64,000 nucleotides of DNA from an uncultured Eubacteriales bacterium (GTDB lineage: Bacteria > Bacillota > Clostridia > Oscillospirales > UBA644), in assembly GCA_900547165.1 (NCBI GenBank), contig URFZ01000006.1:1-64000 (forward strand), read 5' to 3'. Numbering within the stretch: position 1 is the first letter of the stretch; each line of letters begins with the position of its first letter. The notes beneath the pieces are model-generated. The model was not told the origin of the DNA. It was given only the letters and a program-made list of their open reading frames with translations, and did no database searches. Positions 33,484 to 41,676 of this stretch are shown here, piece by piece. The translations under genes and the position numbers were made by a program.

Positions 33484-35025
33484 ATGGGAATCAGAATCTC
33501 GCTTATTTCAAATATAGTGTTTGAACCATATTTTCGGACATATATACCAAAGGCATTTTTGCCTTTGGATTCAGATGTTCAGTTGACATTTATTCTTTGT
33601 GAGGAAGTTTGTAAACGACAATACGAGTTGAAAAATTCGAAAATGATTGTTGTATGTCTGAATTTCAATGAGTTGTATCCTGATATCTCGGATGATATTT
33701 TATCAGAAAAAATATTTTATAATAACATATCAGAGGATTTAACCGAGAAGTGTAGGCGTCTGTATTTATCAATAAAGACATATTCTGATGCAAGAATTGT
33801 ATGGTTCGGTTTTGAGGATTATTATCTGAACCTGGATTCGGTCTTCGGAACTGTTCCGATATTAAACGGAATGGTGGACGGGATTAATCAAAGAATCGTT
33901 GATATAATTACTGGCGATGTTTATATTGATTTGAAACACCTGATTGCCGGCATAGGTATAAACAGTGCTTATAGTCGCAAGGGGAAATATCGCTGGAATG
34001 CCCCATATTCGAAATATCTTATGGCGTTGATGGCTGATGAGGTATACAAACAATTTTTAATATATATCGGGCAGACAAAGAAATGTTTGGTTCTTGACTG
34101 CGACAATGTTCTGTGGGGTGGTATCCTTTCGGAAGATGGTATTGAGGGAATACATCTGAGCAGAAGCGGCATAGGGGGAGCATATCGGGATTTTCAACTG
34201 TTTCTAAAAGAATTGTATTATCATGGCGTAATTCTGGCAGTTTGCAGCAAAAATAATCTGACAGATGTTTTGCAGGTTTTTAATGAACACAGAGAAATGG
34301 TTCTTAAAGAAAAAAATATTTCTTGCTTTACGGTAAACTGGGATAACAAGTCGTTAAACATTAAAAGAATTGCAGAATACTTGAATATCGGACTGGACAG
34401 TATTGTTTTTGTAGATGATTTGCCTGCTGAGATTGAATGTGTGAAATCAGTTCTCCCTGAAGTGACGTGTATTCAGTTTGACAAATATATGGATTACGGA
34501 GCATTTGCCTGTTTTAATTTAAAATATAGATATGACTCAGAAGACGCCGAAAGACGAACACAAACATATAAAGCGAACAGTTTAAGAGAAGATTTGAAAG
34601 CAGCATCTGTAACTCATGAAGAGTATGTTCAATCTTTAAAAGTTGTCGTGGATATCCACCAAGCATTACCCATAGAGTTTAACCGGGTTTCAGAATTGAC
34701 TCAACGGACAAATAAATGCACAAACGGATGCCGTTATACTATTAAAGACATTAAGGAACGAATCAAGATTCCAAATGGTGCACTTTATTCAGTATCAGTT
34801 TCGGATAGATTTTCAGATTTAGGATTGGTAGGTGCGATGGAAATTGAAGATGCTCGACTGTGTTTGTTCAGTTTGTCTTGCAGAGCATTTGGACGAGATG
34901 TTGAGCAAGCAATGATTAATTTTCTATTATCTCATCATCAACTTAAATCATTTGATTTTTCCTCGACAGGCAAAAACGATGAATTAAAAAATATTTTAAC
35001 GAACTCTATCTCGAATAATACATAA
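33484..35025 (+). CDS. FkbH-type glyceryl-ACP synthase (HAD-IIIC plus GNAT-like domain)
   Basis: A 513-residue full-length FkbH protein. Residues about 1-195 look like the N-terminal SGNH-like region; residues 200-370 form the HAD-IIIC phosphatase domain (KCLVLDCDNVLWGG with nucleophile Asp205, CSKNN, VFVDDLPAE); residues about 390-513 form the GNAT-like acyltransferase part (SELTQRTNKCTNGCRYT, SVSDRFSDLGLVGAMEI, LSCRAFGRDVE). Known FkbH proteins take 1,3-bisphosphoglycerate, dephosphorylate it and leave D-glyceryl on an ACP thiol for polyketide assembly. No polyketide synthase is present; the adjoining ACP and the RiPP genes suggest the glyceryl group goes to the peptide (inference). Last gene of the cluster. 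Confidence 0.87.
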   Translation: MGIRISLISNIVFEPYFRTYIPKAFLPLDSDVQLTFILCEEVCKRQYELKNSKMIVVCLNFNELYPDISDDILSEKIFYNNISEDLTEKCRRLYLSIKTYSDARIVWFGFEDYYLNLDSVFGTVPILNGMVDGINQRIVDIITGDVYIDLKHLIAGIGINSAYSRKGKYRWNAPYSKYLMALMADEVYKQFLIYIGQTKKCLVLDCDNVLWGGILSEDGIEGIHLSRSGIGGAYRDFQLFLKELYYHGVILAVCSKNNLTDVLQVFNEHREMVLKEKNISCFTVNWDNKSLNIKRIAEYLNIGLDSIVFVDDLPAEIECVKSVLPEVTCIQFDKYMDYGAFACFNLKYRYDSEDAERRTQTYKANSLREDLKAASVTHEEYVQSLKVVVDIHQALPIEFNRVSELTQRTNKCTNGCRYTIKDIKERIKIPNGALYSVSVSDRFSDLGLVGAMEIEDARLCLFSLSCRAFGRDVEQAMINFLLSHHQLKSFDFSSTGKNDELKNILTNSISNNT

Positions 35026-35162
35026 TAATTGGGTGTTATAATGTAGTTTGTTGAACAGATTCCGTATCTTTTTTTTGATTTACGTAAGAGAAAACATTTG
35101 TTTTGGCAACTTGGCATCATCGGAAGAAAGCAAAGAATAAGAACGACGTTCTTTCAAAATTA

Positions 35163-35315
35163 GTGTGGGAAAAGGACTTTAAACTGCATCTCTGTGACCG
35201 GTAGAACCTGAATCTAACGCGCAGCGTAGCGGCGCGACGGGAGTGAATGACAGTCCGGGGGACTGTCAGAGCCGGAGCGTGACCGAGCCGCAGCGAGACC
35301 TGCCGATTCCGTGTT
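35163..35315 (-). pseudogene. tRNA-Leu(CAG) pseudogene, split by an insertion
   Basis: Minus-strand sequence from 35315 to 35163 parallels the intact tRNA-Leu(CAG) gene at 39611-39697. The parts carrying AGAACCTGAATCTAACGCG (anticodon arm, plus-strand reading) are identical, while the T-arm and acceptor regions have several changes. Between the D-arm part and the anticodon arm about 77 bases of palindromic sequence are inserted. It cannot give a functional tRNA and most likely marks an old integration or duplication point. Confidence 0.72.
35222..35298. repeat. Palindromic GC-rich element inside the tRNA-Leu pseudogene
   Basis: About 77 bases much richer in GC than the surroundings. The centre is a nine-base perfect inverted repeat TGACAGTCC-GGG-GGACTGTCA (35248-35268); the flanks (GCGTAGCGGCGCGACGGGAG and GCCGGAGCGTGACCGAGC) are partly complementary. 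It looks like a REP-type or small mobile palindromic unit. Confidence 0.6.
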
Positions 35316-35325
35316 GGCAGAGAAT

Positions 35326-35361
35326 AAAATCGACAAGCAGCATGTGCGGCTTGTCGATTTT
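35326..35361. terminator. Hairpin terminator between the RiPP cluster and the methylase gene
   Basis: AAAATCGACAAG pairs with CTTGTCGATTTT around a 12-base loop, with T-runs on both exits. It can end the FkbH transcript on the plus strand and the methylase transcript on the minus strand. Confidence 0.82.
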
Positions 35362-35431
35362 TGTCTATGGGCTACGAAAAAGATATTTTTGCCGTTTTTG
35401 CGTATGAATTCGAACTCTCACAATATGATCT

Positions 35432-38125
35432 TTATTCTTCTTCAACACCATCATCAAAGACAGCTTCAAATTCTTCGTCACCGCGTCCGTCTATGATGTC
35501 GCTAAAACGAAGCATCGCTATGCCTATTGAATCGGTCGCATGCTTTTGCTTTTCTTTGGCTTCTAAGACATCCGCTATTAGGCTTCTTTGAATTTCCTTA
35601 TCAGGAGGGAAACAAACTTCTATAGATTCAAAATCGCTTGTTTGAGTTCTTCTCCGATTGCTGTGACCTGTTGTGATTGCGCGGAACGCTCGTTGATAAT
35701 ACCTGCTTCGCAGCAAAACAGCAAGAAATTCAGGAACGATTTCATCGGTCAACATTTCATATATTGGGAACTCTTTTGTAACAAGGGCACCGTTAAACTG
35801 TTCAGGAACAACCGATATACAACCTTTCCACAAATCTATTGACGAATACACCAAATCCCCTTGTTGTGCTTCATACCATGTTGACGGGCTATCTTCAAAA
35901 TACATTCCTAACCATTCGGGAGGATTTTTACCTTTGCCTGCTTCACGAGGGCGAATGTCGCCAGTTTGTGAAAGCGTCATCACAACAACAGGTGTTTCAG
36001 GTGATTCTTGCGGGCGAACAATCGACTCTCGTCTACGCATTAATTGTGATATTTTTTTGCTAACCCAACCATCGGGTAATGTTTGTTGTTCTTGCACTTT
36101 AAATAAATGGTATTTGGGGTCTAATCTATGGCTTTCGTGCGAAGTCCAAACACTGCAAATATCTAATCCTGCACAATCATTGATTGCAGGAACATAATTG
36201 TCTGGATCAGCACAAAACCTCCTATATTCACCAAGAATTGTACCGGTTTGGTCGTCAGAAAGATGTCCGCCTGCAGAACCCCTGTACAAATCGTTTTTCT
36301 CCATCAATGCACCTGTGGAAGAATAACCGACATAATTGGCCTCAGCCATAAATACTTTGTAACTATTAGCGGAAAGGGCGGCAAGTATTGCCTGTTCCTC
36401 TGTCTTACCTTCTGCAAGCTGCGATTGATATACTCTTTCAAAAGAAGTTTGTTGGTCATAATTAAACTTTTTGAAAAACAATATAGATGTTTTGTTCTGC
36501 GCACCGGATTTTCTAAAAGCGTAGTCAGGCAATGAAACAACAGCCAGTATTCTGCCGTTTTTTACTAAATAATTTCTAAGCTGAGGACAATTGGATAGTT
36601 CGCCTTGATTATTAAATATACCATCTGGCAATACAAGACCCAAGAGACCATCTTTTTTAAGCATTTTAATGGACTTTTCAACAATGATATGTTCAGAGGG
36701 AATTTGTACCCGTCCAGCAGATATTTCAAAGTCTTCAAGAGAGCTTTTACCGAGCTGATCTTCATCTCCTTCTTTGATAGTATCACCAAAGGGCGGATTA
36801 CCTACTACTACATGGAAGTTTTCTTCCCCAAGTCTTAACCTTTCTTTTGTGAACTCAGTATCAAGACAGCTCTTATCGCCTTCAATATTTGTATGTCCAT
36901 CATGGTGTAGTAAAAGATTAATCTTACAAATTCGAGCGAGTATTTCGTGAATTTCGATACCATAAACCTGGTTAAGCGCAAAGTCTGTTTTTATTCGCTC
37001 AAGTTCACGTCGTCCGGCATAATCTTTGTCCAATCTATTCCACACTTGCAAAAGCACTTCCAGAAGGAATCCGCCGCTTCCGCACGTAGGATCAATAACA
37101 TAATGATCGTGTTGAATGTCTAACATAGCAACTGTGAATCTTGAGAGTGGCCGCATAGTAAAATACTGTCCCAGTTCTCCTCTAAAAATAGAACCGAAGA
37201 AGATTTCAAATGCCGCACCAATGTTATCGACAGACGTGTCCGTTATAGATATGTCTTGCAGTACCTTTACAACTTCAACAATTTTCTTATCTGACAGATT
37301 GATTGTAATTTGCTCAGGGAAAATCGTAGGATCGGCTAAGCAAGCCTGCTTGAATAACTCGTGAACCCTTGTTGCAACAGCCACATAAGTCTCGTTTGTT
37401 CCAACTTGGAATTGTCTCGGCGTATTATTAGGTGTATGCTTTTCATCTTCAACTTTGGCGAGCATTAATTTGCTCCATTCATCAAAAGCAAGAAGAGGAT
37501 CTCGCTTACCTCCTGCCCAAATTATTGAATGAGCTCGTTTTACTTTAGACTCTAATTGATAATCTGTTGCTGCGTGTATATCGTGATTTCCAGGACCTGC
37601 AATATAAGTGTACTCGGGAATCTGTCCATACTGAACTGGAACAACATCCCGTGTGCCTTTAACATTCTCGCTTCTTTCAGTTGGTGGATAGTTAGCTACA
37701 TCAAAAAATACAGATTCACCAAAACTATCAAACAATGCAATAGGGGCTCTAAGCGAATTTGCATTGCCAAACAACTGCTCAATAGCTTGATTTCGTTCTC
37801 TTGGGGATAATTGCTCTTTTTTATTCTCAATAACAAGATATGGATTTTGGCATCGTTCATCAGTATATACAACAATATCCGCAAAATCCTCGGGTGTTCT
37901 GCGCGGAACTACAACCTCCGTTCTGATACTGCGAGGGGTATATGCTTTTTCTAACACTAAAAAAGCAATAGTTCTCGCTCTTACCCATTCTTCCGGATCG
38001 GCCCAGTTATATGTTTTCTTTTGGTGAATATTGTAGGTTATCCTATCACCATGAATTTCAATCAGATTTCTCTGAATCGCATTCAAAATAAGCGGGTCGT
38101 TTTCAAAATCAATTCTATTTCTCAT
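35432..38125 (-). CDS. Single-chain restriction-modification-like N-6 adenine DNA methyltransferase
   Basis: An 897-residue protein combining all parts of a Type IIG-like enzyme. Residues about 60-110 carry a PD-(D/E)xK-type pattern (FADIVVYTDE with Asp83, then VIENKK with Glu100 and Lys102) in an HsdR-N-like region. Residues about 300-560 are an HsdM-like gamma-class N6-adenine methylase (DPTCGSGGF at 345-353, NPPF at 443-446). The C-terminal 250 residues resemble an HsdS target-recognition domain. It has its own promoter and lies on the segment between two tRNA-Leu copies, as expected for a mobile defence gene. No separate restriction or specificity gene is visible. A methylase-only function remains possible. 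Confidence 0.83.
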   Translation of the reverse strand: MRNRIDFENDPLILNAIQRNLIEIHGDRITYNIHQKKTYNWADPEEWVRARTIAFLVLEKAYTPRSIRTEVVVPRRTPEDFADIVVYTDERCQNPYLVIENKKEQLSPRERNQAIEQLFGNANSLRAPIALFDSFGESVFFDVANYPPTERSENVKGTRDVVPVQYGQIPEYTYIAGPGNHDIHAATDYQLESKVKRAHSIIWAGGKRDPLLAFDEWSKLMLAKVEDEKHTPNNTPRQFQVGTNETYVAVATRVHELFKQACLADPTIFPEQITINLSDKKIVEVVKVLQDISITDTSVDNIGAAFEIFFGSIFRGELGQYFTMRPLSRFTVAMLDIQHDHYVIDPTCGSGGFLLEVLLQVWNRLDKDYAGRRELERIKTDFALNQVYGIEIHEILARICKINLLLHHDGHTNIEGDKSCLDTEFTKERLRLGEENFHVVVGNPPFGDTIKEGDEDQLGKSSLEDFEISAGRVQIPSEHIIVEKSIKMLKKDGLLGLVLPDGIFNNQGELSNCPQLRNYLVKNGRILAVVSLPDYAFRKSGAQNKTSILFFKKFNYDQQTSFERVYQSQLAEGKTEEQAILAALSANSYKVFMAEANYVGYSSTGALMEKNDLYRGSAGGHLSDDQTGTILGEYRRFCADPDNYVPAINDCAGLDICSVWTSHESHRLDPKYHLFKVQEQQTLPDGWVSKKISQLMRRRESIVRPQESPETPVVVMTLSQTGDIRPREAGKGKNPPEWLGMYFEDSPSTWYEAQQGDLVYSSIDLWKGCISVVPEQFNGALVTKEFPIYEMLTDEIVPEFLAVLLRSRYYQRAFRAITTGHSNRRRTQTSDFESIEVCFPPDKEIQRSLIADVLEAKEKQKHATDSIGIAMLRFSDIIDGRGDEEFEAVFDDGVEEE

Positions 38126-38141
38126 TTCGACTTCTCCTTTC

Positions 38142-38188
38142 AGAGTAAGCTACTCTAAAATTATACCACATTTCTACATTCCTTTCAA
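38142..38188 (-). promoter_or_regulatory. Methylase promoter with operator-like inverted repeat
   Basis: Minus strand: -35 TTGAAA (38183-38188), 17-base spacer, -10 TATAAT (38160-38165). Directly after the expected start point, AGAGTA and TACTCT (38142-38147 and 38151-38156) form a perfect inverted repeat with a three-base centre, a likely site for a repressor. AAGGAG lies just upstream of the ATG. Confidence 0.75.
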
Positions 38189-38197
38189 TAGATTGCT

Positions 38198-38227
38198 AAG
38201 ATTTTTTCGAATAATCCAAAAAATCTT
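38198..38227. repeat. Ten-base inverted repeat between methylase and transposase
   Basis: AAGATTTTTT and AAAAAATCTT flank a ten-base loop. It lies between two divergent genes, so it is not a terminator of either; it may be near the left end of the IS3-type element or block read-through. Confidence 0.5.
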
Positions 38228-38273
38228 ATAATCAATGGTGGAGATGCTATAATTCTCAAAAGGAGTTGAAAAT

Positions 38274-39413
38274 ATGAGAACTTATACTAAAGAAGAAAAA
38301 CAAGCGGTCATTGACCGTGTCATATCCGGTGAGCCGTCTGCACATATCCTTGCTGACACCGGTATACCCAAGAGTACCTTTTACAGTTGGCTACGCATTT
38401 ACCAAGAGGAACAAAACGCTGCCAATAGGAGAAAGGTGGACATCCGCAATTTCCATTTACTCGAAAACAAGGTCGCACGTTTGGAGAGCATCGTTGAAAT
38501 TCTCAAATCTGCACCCTGCACGCCGAGAGCGCCATTGAGGCAACGGTTATATGCTGCCGAGCAGCTTTACGGAAAATATAACGTGCACGTGATCTGTGAT
38601 GCGTTTGACATTCCCCGAGGAACATTTTATAACCACGTTCTCCGCAACAAGAAAGACAACACGTGGTATGCGAAACGTCGGGAAGAACTACGGCTTCGCA
38701 TACAGGAGATTTACGACGAAAGCAATCAGATCTTCGGTGCCGCTAAAATTGCGGCAGTCATGAAAAGTGAAGGATTCAAAGTCAGCAACGAAATGGTGCG
38801 CACGCTTATGCGTGATATGGGGTTAGTCAGCATTCGTCAGTCGGCGAAGAAATTATACGAGGACGAAGGCCGCAAATACAAAAACCACCTTAACCAAGAG
38901 TTTGACACGTGCAAACCGAACGAAGTGTGGGTTAGTGATGTTACCTATTTTAAGTACGGCGAAAACGCTTATTATATTTGCGTGATTATCGACCTGTTCT
39001 CCCGTATGGTCGTAGGTTATAAAATTGGAAAGACCAACAGCACGCAACTTGTGAAGTCGACTTTTCAGATTGCCTATAAAGCACGCCAACCGGATTCAAG
39101 TTTGGTTTTCCATACCGACCGTGGTGGTAATTATCGTTCAAAAACGATGAACGACTATATGCGGTCACTGCACATCACGCACTCCTTTTCAAGAGCGCAC
39201 GTGCCGTATGACAATTCAGTAATGGAATCGTTCTTTGCTTCTTTGAAGCGCGAGGAATTGTATCGAACGAAATACCGTTCGGAGGCAGACTTCCGAAGTG
39301 CGGTAGACAAGTACATAATTTTCTACAATACGAAACGTCCGCACAAGAAACTGCAATACAAGACTCCCGAACAGAAGGAAGAGGAATATGCCTTGAAGGG
39401 CGCGGGTTTATAA
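38274..39413 (+). mobile_element. IS3-family transposase (single open frame)
   Basis: A 379-residue transposase. The N-terminal HTH (KEEKQAVIDRVISGEPSAHILADTG) corresponds to OrfA and the rest to OrfB with the HTH_21 region and an rve integrase core. The DDE triad is visible in VWVSDVTYF, VFHTDRGG and MESFFASLKREE. IS3 elements usually make this protein by frameshifting between two frames; here it is one uninterrupted frame. I could not find convincing terminal inverted repeats or a target duplication, so the element's ends are undefined. The gene appears intact. Confidence 0.9.
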
Positions 39414-39560
39414 GACACCTGCAGTCGGACAAATGGGTTCGATAAGGTTTGTTTTTAAATCTTTGGATTGCCTAATTTGAGTTTTTCTGTTTTCAGTCCA
39501 GTTTGCAAAAAGAAAATGCGACCTCGAAAAGCCGCATAAATACTGGGTTTTATAATAAAA

Positions 39561-39603
39561 ACACCATTGAGTCTGAAATTGAGGGTTCAGATTTCAATGG
39601 TGT
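39561..39603 (-). terminator. Terminator of the tRNA-Leu pair
   Basis: ACACCATTGA and TCAATGGTGT, with inner TCTGAA/TTCAGA, form a long stem 8 bases beyond the tRNA 3' end; the minus-strand exit is TTTTTATT. Confidence 0.88.
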
Positions 39604-39610
39604 CTTTATA

Positions 39611-39697
39611 TGGTGCGGGTAACAGGACTTGAACCTGCACAGCCTTGCGACCATTAGAACCTGAATCTAACGCGTCTGCCAATTCCGCCATACCCGC
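39611..39697 (-). tRNA. tRNA-Leu (anticodon CAG)
   Basis: An 87-base gene on the minus strand from GCGGGTATGG to an encoded CCA. The acceptor stem pairs GCGGGTA with TACCCGC-like ends; the anticodon stem-loop is TTAGA-TTCAGGT-TCTAA, giving CAG; a long variable arm (GGTCGCAAGGC region) and the T-arm GGTTCAAGTCC are present. It reads CUG codons. It is followed by a terminator and preceded by the second tRNA-Leu. Confidence 0.96.
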
Positions 39698-39814
39698 ATA
39701 TTAAGTTTTTATCCTCTGATTTTTACACGGCGAGGTGCCCGAGGCGGAGCGTTCTGCTTGATCCGCTTGCATAAAAAAGCATTACTGCGATTTTATCGTA
39801 AATACAAGGAGTTA

Positions 39815-39898
39815 TGGTGCGGATGAAGGGACTTGAACCCCCACGTCTGAGACATCGGATCCTAAATCCGACGCGTCTGCCAATTCCGCCACACCCGC
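39815..39898 (-). tRNA. tRNA-Leu (anticodon TAG)
   Basis: An 84-base gene on the minus strand from GCGGGTGTGG to an encoded CCA. The anticodon stem-loop TCGGA-TTTAGGA-TCCGA gives TAG (UAG), reading CUA and related leucine codons. The variable arm (GTCTCAGACGTG region) and T-arm GGTTCAAGTCC are present. It is the first of two tandem tRNA-Leu genes. Confidence 0.96.
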
Positions 39899-39930
39899 AG
39901 ACAAAGACAAATCAACTCCGTTGCTAAAAG

Positions 39931-39959
39931 ATTATACCACACAAAGCGTCGGTTGTCAA
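39931..39959 (-). promoter_or_regulatory. Promoter of the tRNA-Leu pair
   Basis: Minus strand: consensus -35 TTGACA (39954-39959), 17-base spacer, consensus -10 TATAAT (39931-39936), 33 bases before the first tRNA. A perfect sigma-A promoter as expected for a stable RNA. Confidence 0.9.
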
Positions 39960-40049
39960 TAGCAACGGAGTTAAAAAACCTTTTTGATTTGTGAAATTTT
40001 GTTGATAGGGAAGCGTTACTTTCGGATCATTCGGCAGAGAATACCGAAA

Positions 40050-41261
40050 CTATCCCGTTATAAACGAAAACAGCCTTGCAAAATATGTTCCGAAGCCTGC
40101 GGCGGGGATTTTTTCGGTCGTGATTATCGGGCAGGTCTTTATTGTTTCGCCGTTGAGCGTGTATGTGACCGTTCCGACCTCCGTGCCCGCTTCTATCGGG
40201 GCTGTGAGTTCGCTTTCAACCGTTATATGTTTTTCTATGTTTCGTCCCTGTCCTTTTGCAACAAGCAGATCAAGCCCCTCCGATTCACGGATTCCGACGC
40301 TTGAAGATGTTCCTTTCAATACGGGTATCGGTTGATATTCTTCTGCTTTTGAACTGTAAACGGAAAAGTTCGCAAACCCGAAATCGAGCATTTTTGCCGT
40401 GTCCTTGAATTTGTCTTTTGCGGACGGCGCGCCCATGACCGTGGCAATCAACTGCATTCCGTCACGTTTTGCCGTGCCGCTGAAACAATGTTTCGCAAGT
40501 TGCGTGTAGCCGGTCTTCATGCCGTTCATTCCGTTGTAGGTTTTGAGCATCTTGTTTGTGTTTGCAAGCCCGAACTGACCGCCCCGCAAAGTGTCCATCC
40601 AAATCGTTGTATATTCAAATATTCTTTCATGGAGCAAAAGAGCGCGTGTCATAATCGCCATATCTTTTGCGGTCGTATAATGGTTGTCGTCGTCAAAAAG
40701 TCCCGTGCAGTTTGTGAAATGCGTGTTGTTCATTCCGAGAGCGGAGGCGTGTTCGTTCATCATCTGAACAAAGCCTTCTTCCGAGCCCGCAACGAACTCC
40801 GCCATTGCAACGGTTGCGTCGTTTGCGCTCGGAACGGCGATAGCCTTTATCATATCGTTCACGCACATCTGCTCTCCGACTTCGAGGTATATCTGCGTGC
40901 CGCCCATCGACGCGGCGTGTTCGCTTGTTGTAACGGTATCTTCCGTTGTGAACGTTCCTTTGTCGAGTTCTTCCATTATTATCAGAAGCGTCATAACTTT
41001 TGTCACGCTTGCCGGGGCATGGCGCGCGTCGCCGTTTGTTGCGTAAAGAATCTTGCCCGTCGAGGCCTCCATAAGCACCGCCGAGGCTGCCGTCAGGTCA
41101 AGTTTGATTTCTGGTGAATCGGTTTCCACACTTGAAAGATAATTCATTACATCCGAAAATGTTTTGATTTCCGCTTCCGTGTCGGTCTCGTCCGCGTTTG
41201 TCATAACGGCGCACCCGAGAAAAAGCGTCGCCGCAAGTATCAGACTGAAAATTTTTTTCAT
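40050..41261 (-). CDS. D-alanyl-D-alanine carboxypeptidase (DacF/PBP5 type)
   Basis: A penicillin-binding protein that trims the terminal D-Ala of peptidoglycan stem peptides. From ATG 41261 (GGAG eight bases upstream) it has 403 residues with a signal peptide (KKIFSLILAATLFLGCAV), the SxxK motif in PASVTKVMTLL, SxN in PSANDATV and KTG in GMKTGYTQLA, then a C-terminal beta domain and a final amphipathic stretch for membrane attachment. The open frame extends 390 bases further upstream, but that part overlaps the next gene and is not conserved. Position beside a YlmC/YmxH gene suggests a sporulation-linked DacF-like role (inference). Confidence 0.93.
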   Translation of the reverse strand: MKKIFSLILAATLFLGCAVMTNADETDTEAEIKTFSDVMNYLSSVETDSPEIKLDLTAASAVLMEASTGKILYATNGDARHAPASVTKVMTLLIIMEELDKGTFTTEDTVTTSEHAASMGGTQIYLEVGEQMCVNDMIKAIAVPSANDATVAMAEFVAGSEEGFVQMMNEHASALGMNNTHFTNCTGLFDDDNHYTTAKDMAIMTRALLLHERIFEYTTIWMDTLRGGQFGLANTNKMLKTYNGMNGMKTGYTQLAKHCFSGTAKRDGMQLIATVMGAPSAKDKFKDTAKMLDFGFANFSVYSSKAEEYQPIPVLKGTSSSVGIRESEGLDLLVAKGQGRNIEKHITVESELTAPIEAGTEVGTVTYTLNGETIKTCPIITTEKIPAAGFGTYFARLFSFITG

Positions 41262-41275
41262 ATCGCTGTCTCCGT

Positions 41276-41557
41276 TTACTTGAATAGTGATGAGAAAAAA
41301 CCGTTTTTCTGCGAATTTTGGTTGGGCGGGTCGATACAGACAAGCACCGCGTCTTTGCCGATTTTCTGAATGTCGCACCAACGGATATATATTTCTTCTC
41401 CGCGCCCGAAAAGTCCGAAAAACCGCGCGCGTCCCAAAACGGTTATTGCGCAGATGTCGCCTTTCGGCAGCGTGAACTCCACGTCGTCCACAAGCCCGAG
41501 CCGCGCCCCGTCCGTGACGTTGACGACTTCTTTGCACCGCAATTCGTTTACGCGCAT
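41276..41557 (-). CDS. YlmC/YmxH family PRC-barrel protein
   Basis: A 93-residue protein beginning MRVNELRCKEVVNVTDGARLG, the typical opening of the YlmC/YmxH sporulation-associated family (PRC-barrel fold), with RARFFGLFGRGEEIYIRW and a final hydrophilic tail. GGAGG lies upstream. It is 14 bases before the carboxypeptidase gene and likely co-transcribed. The exact molecular function is not known. Confidence 0.9.
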   Translation of the reverse strand: MRVNELRCKEVVNVTDGARLGLVDDVEFTLPKGDICAITVLGRARFFGLFGRGEEIYIRWCDIQKIGKDAVLVCIDPPNQNSQKNGFFSSLFK

Positions 41558-41676
41558 TATTATGACCTCCGAACCGTTTGTCTGTTAATCTATATGCCGA
41601 AAATTTGTCCGTTATGATATTGCTTTTTTGATGGCGGTATGATATAATCAATCAAAAGGGGAGATTTGAAAACAAA

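Noticed and set aside
25746..35025. A lasso peptide cluster
   Set aside because: The kinase, nucleotidyltransferase and PqqD-like protein are reminiscent, but there is no asparagine-synthetase-like cyclase and no transglutaminase-like protease; the maturase is a radical SAM/SPASM enzyme.
35222..35298. A CRISPR repeat or array
   Set aside because: The palindromic unit occurs once here, with no regularly spaced copies; no CRISPR array or cas gene was noticed anywhere in the window.
38190..39480. Terminal inverted repeats and target duplication for the IS3 element
   Set aside because: Compared the flanks on both sides by eye and found only weak partial matches (around AAGATTT and GCAATC), not a convincing pair.
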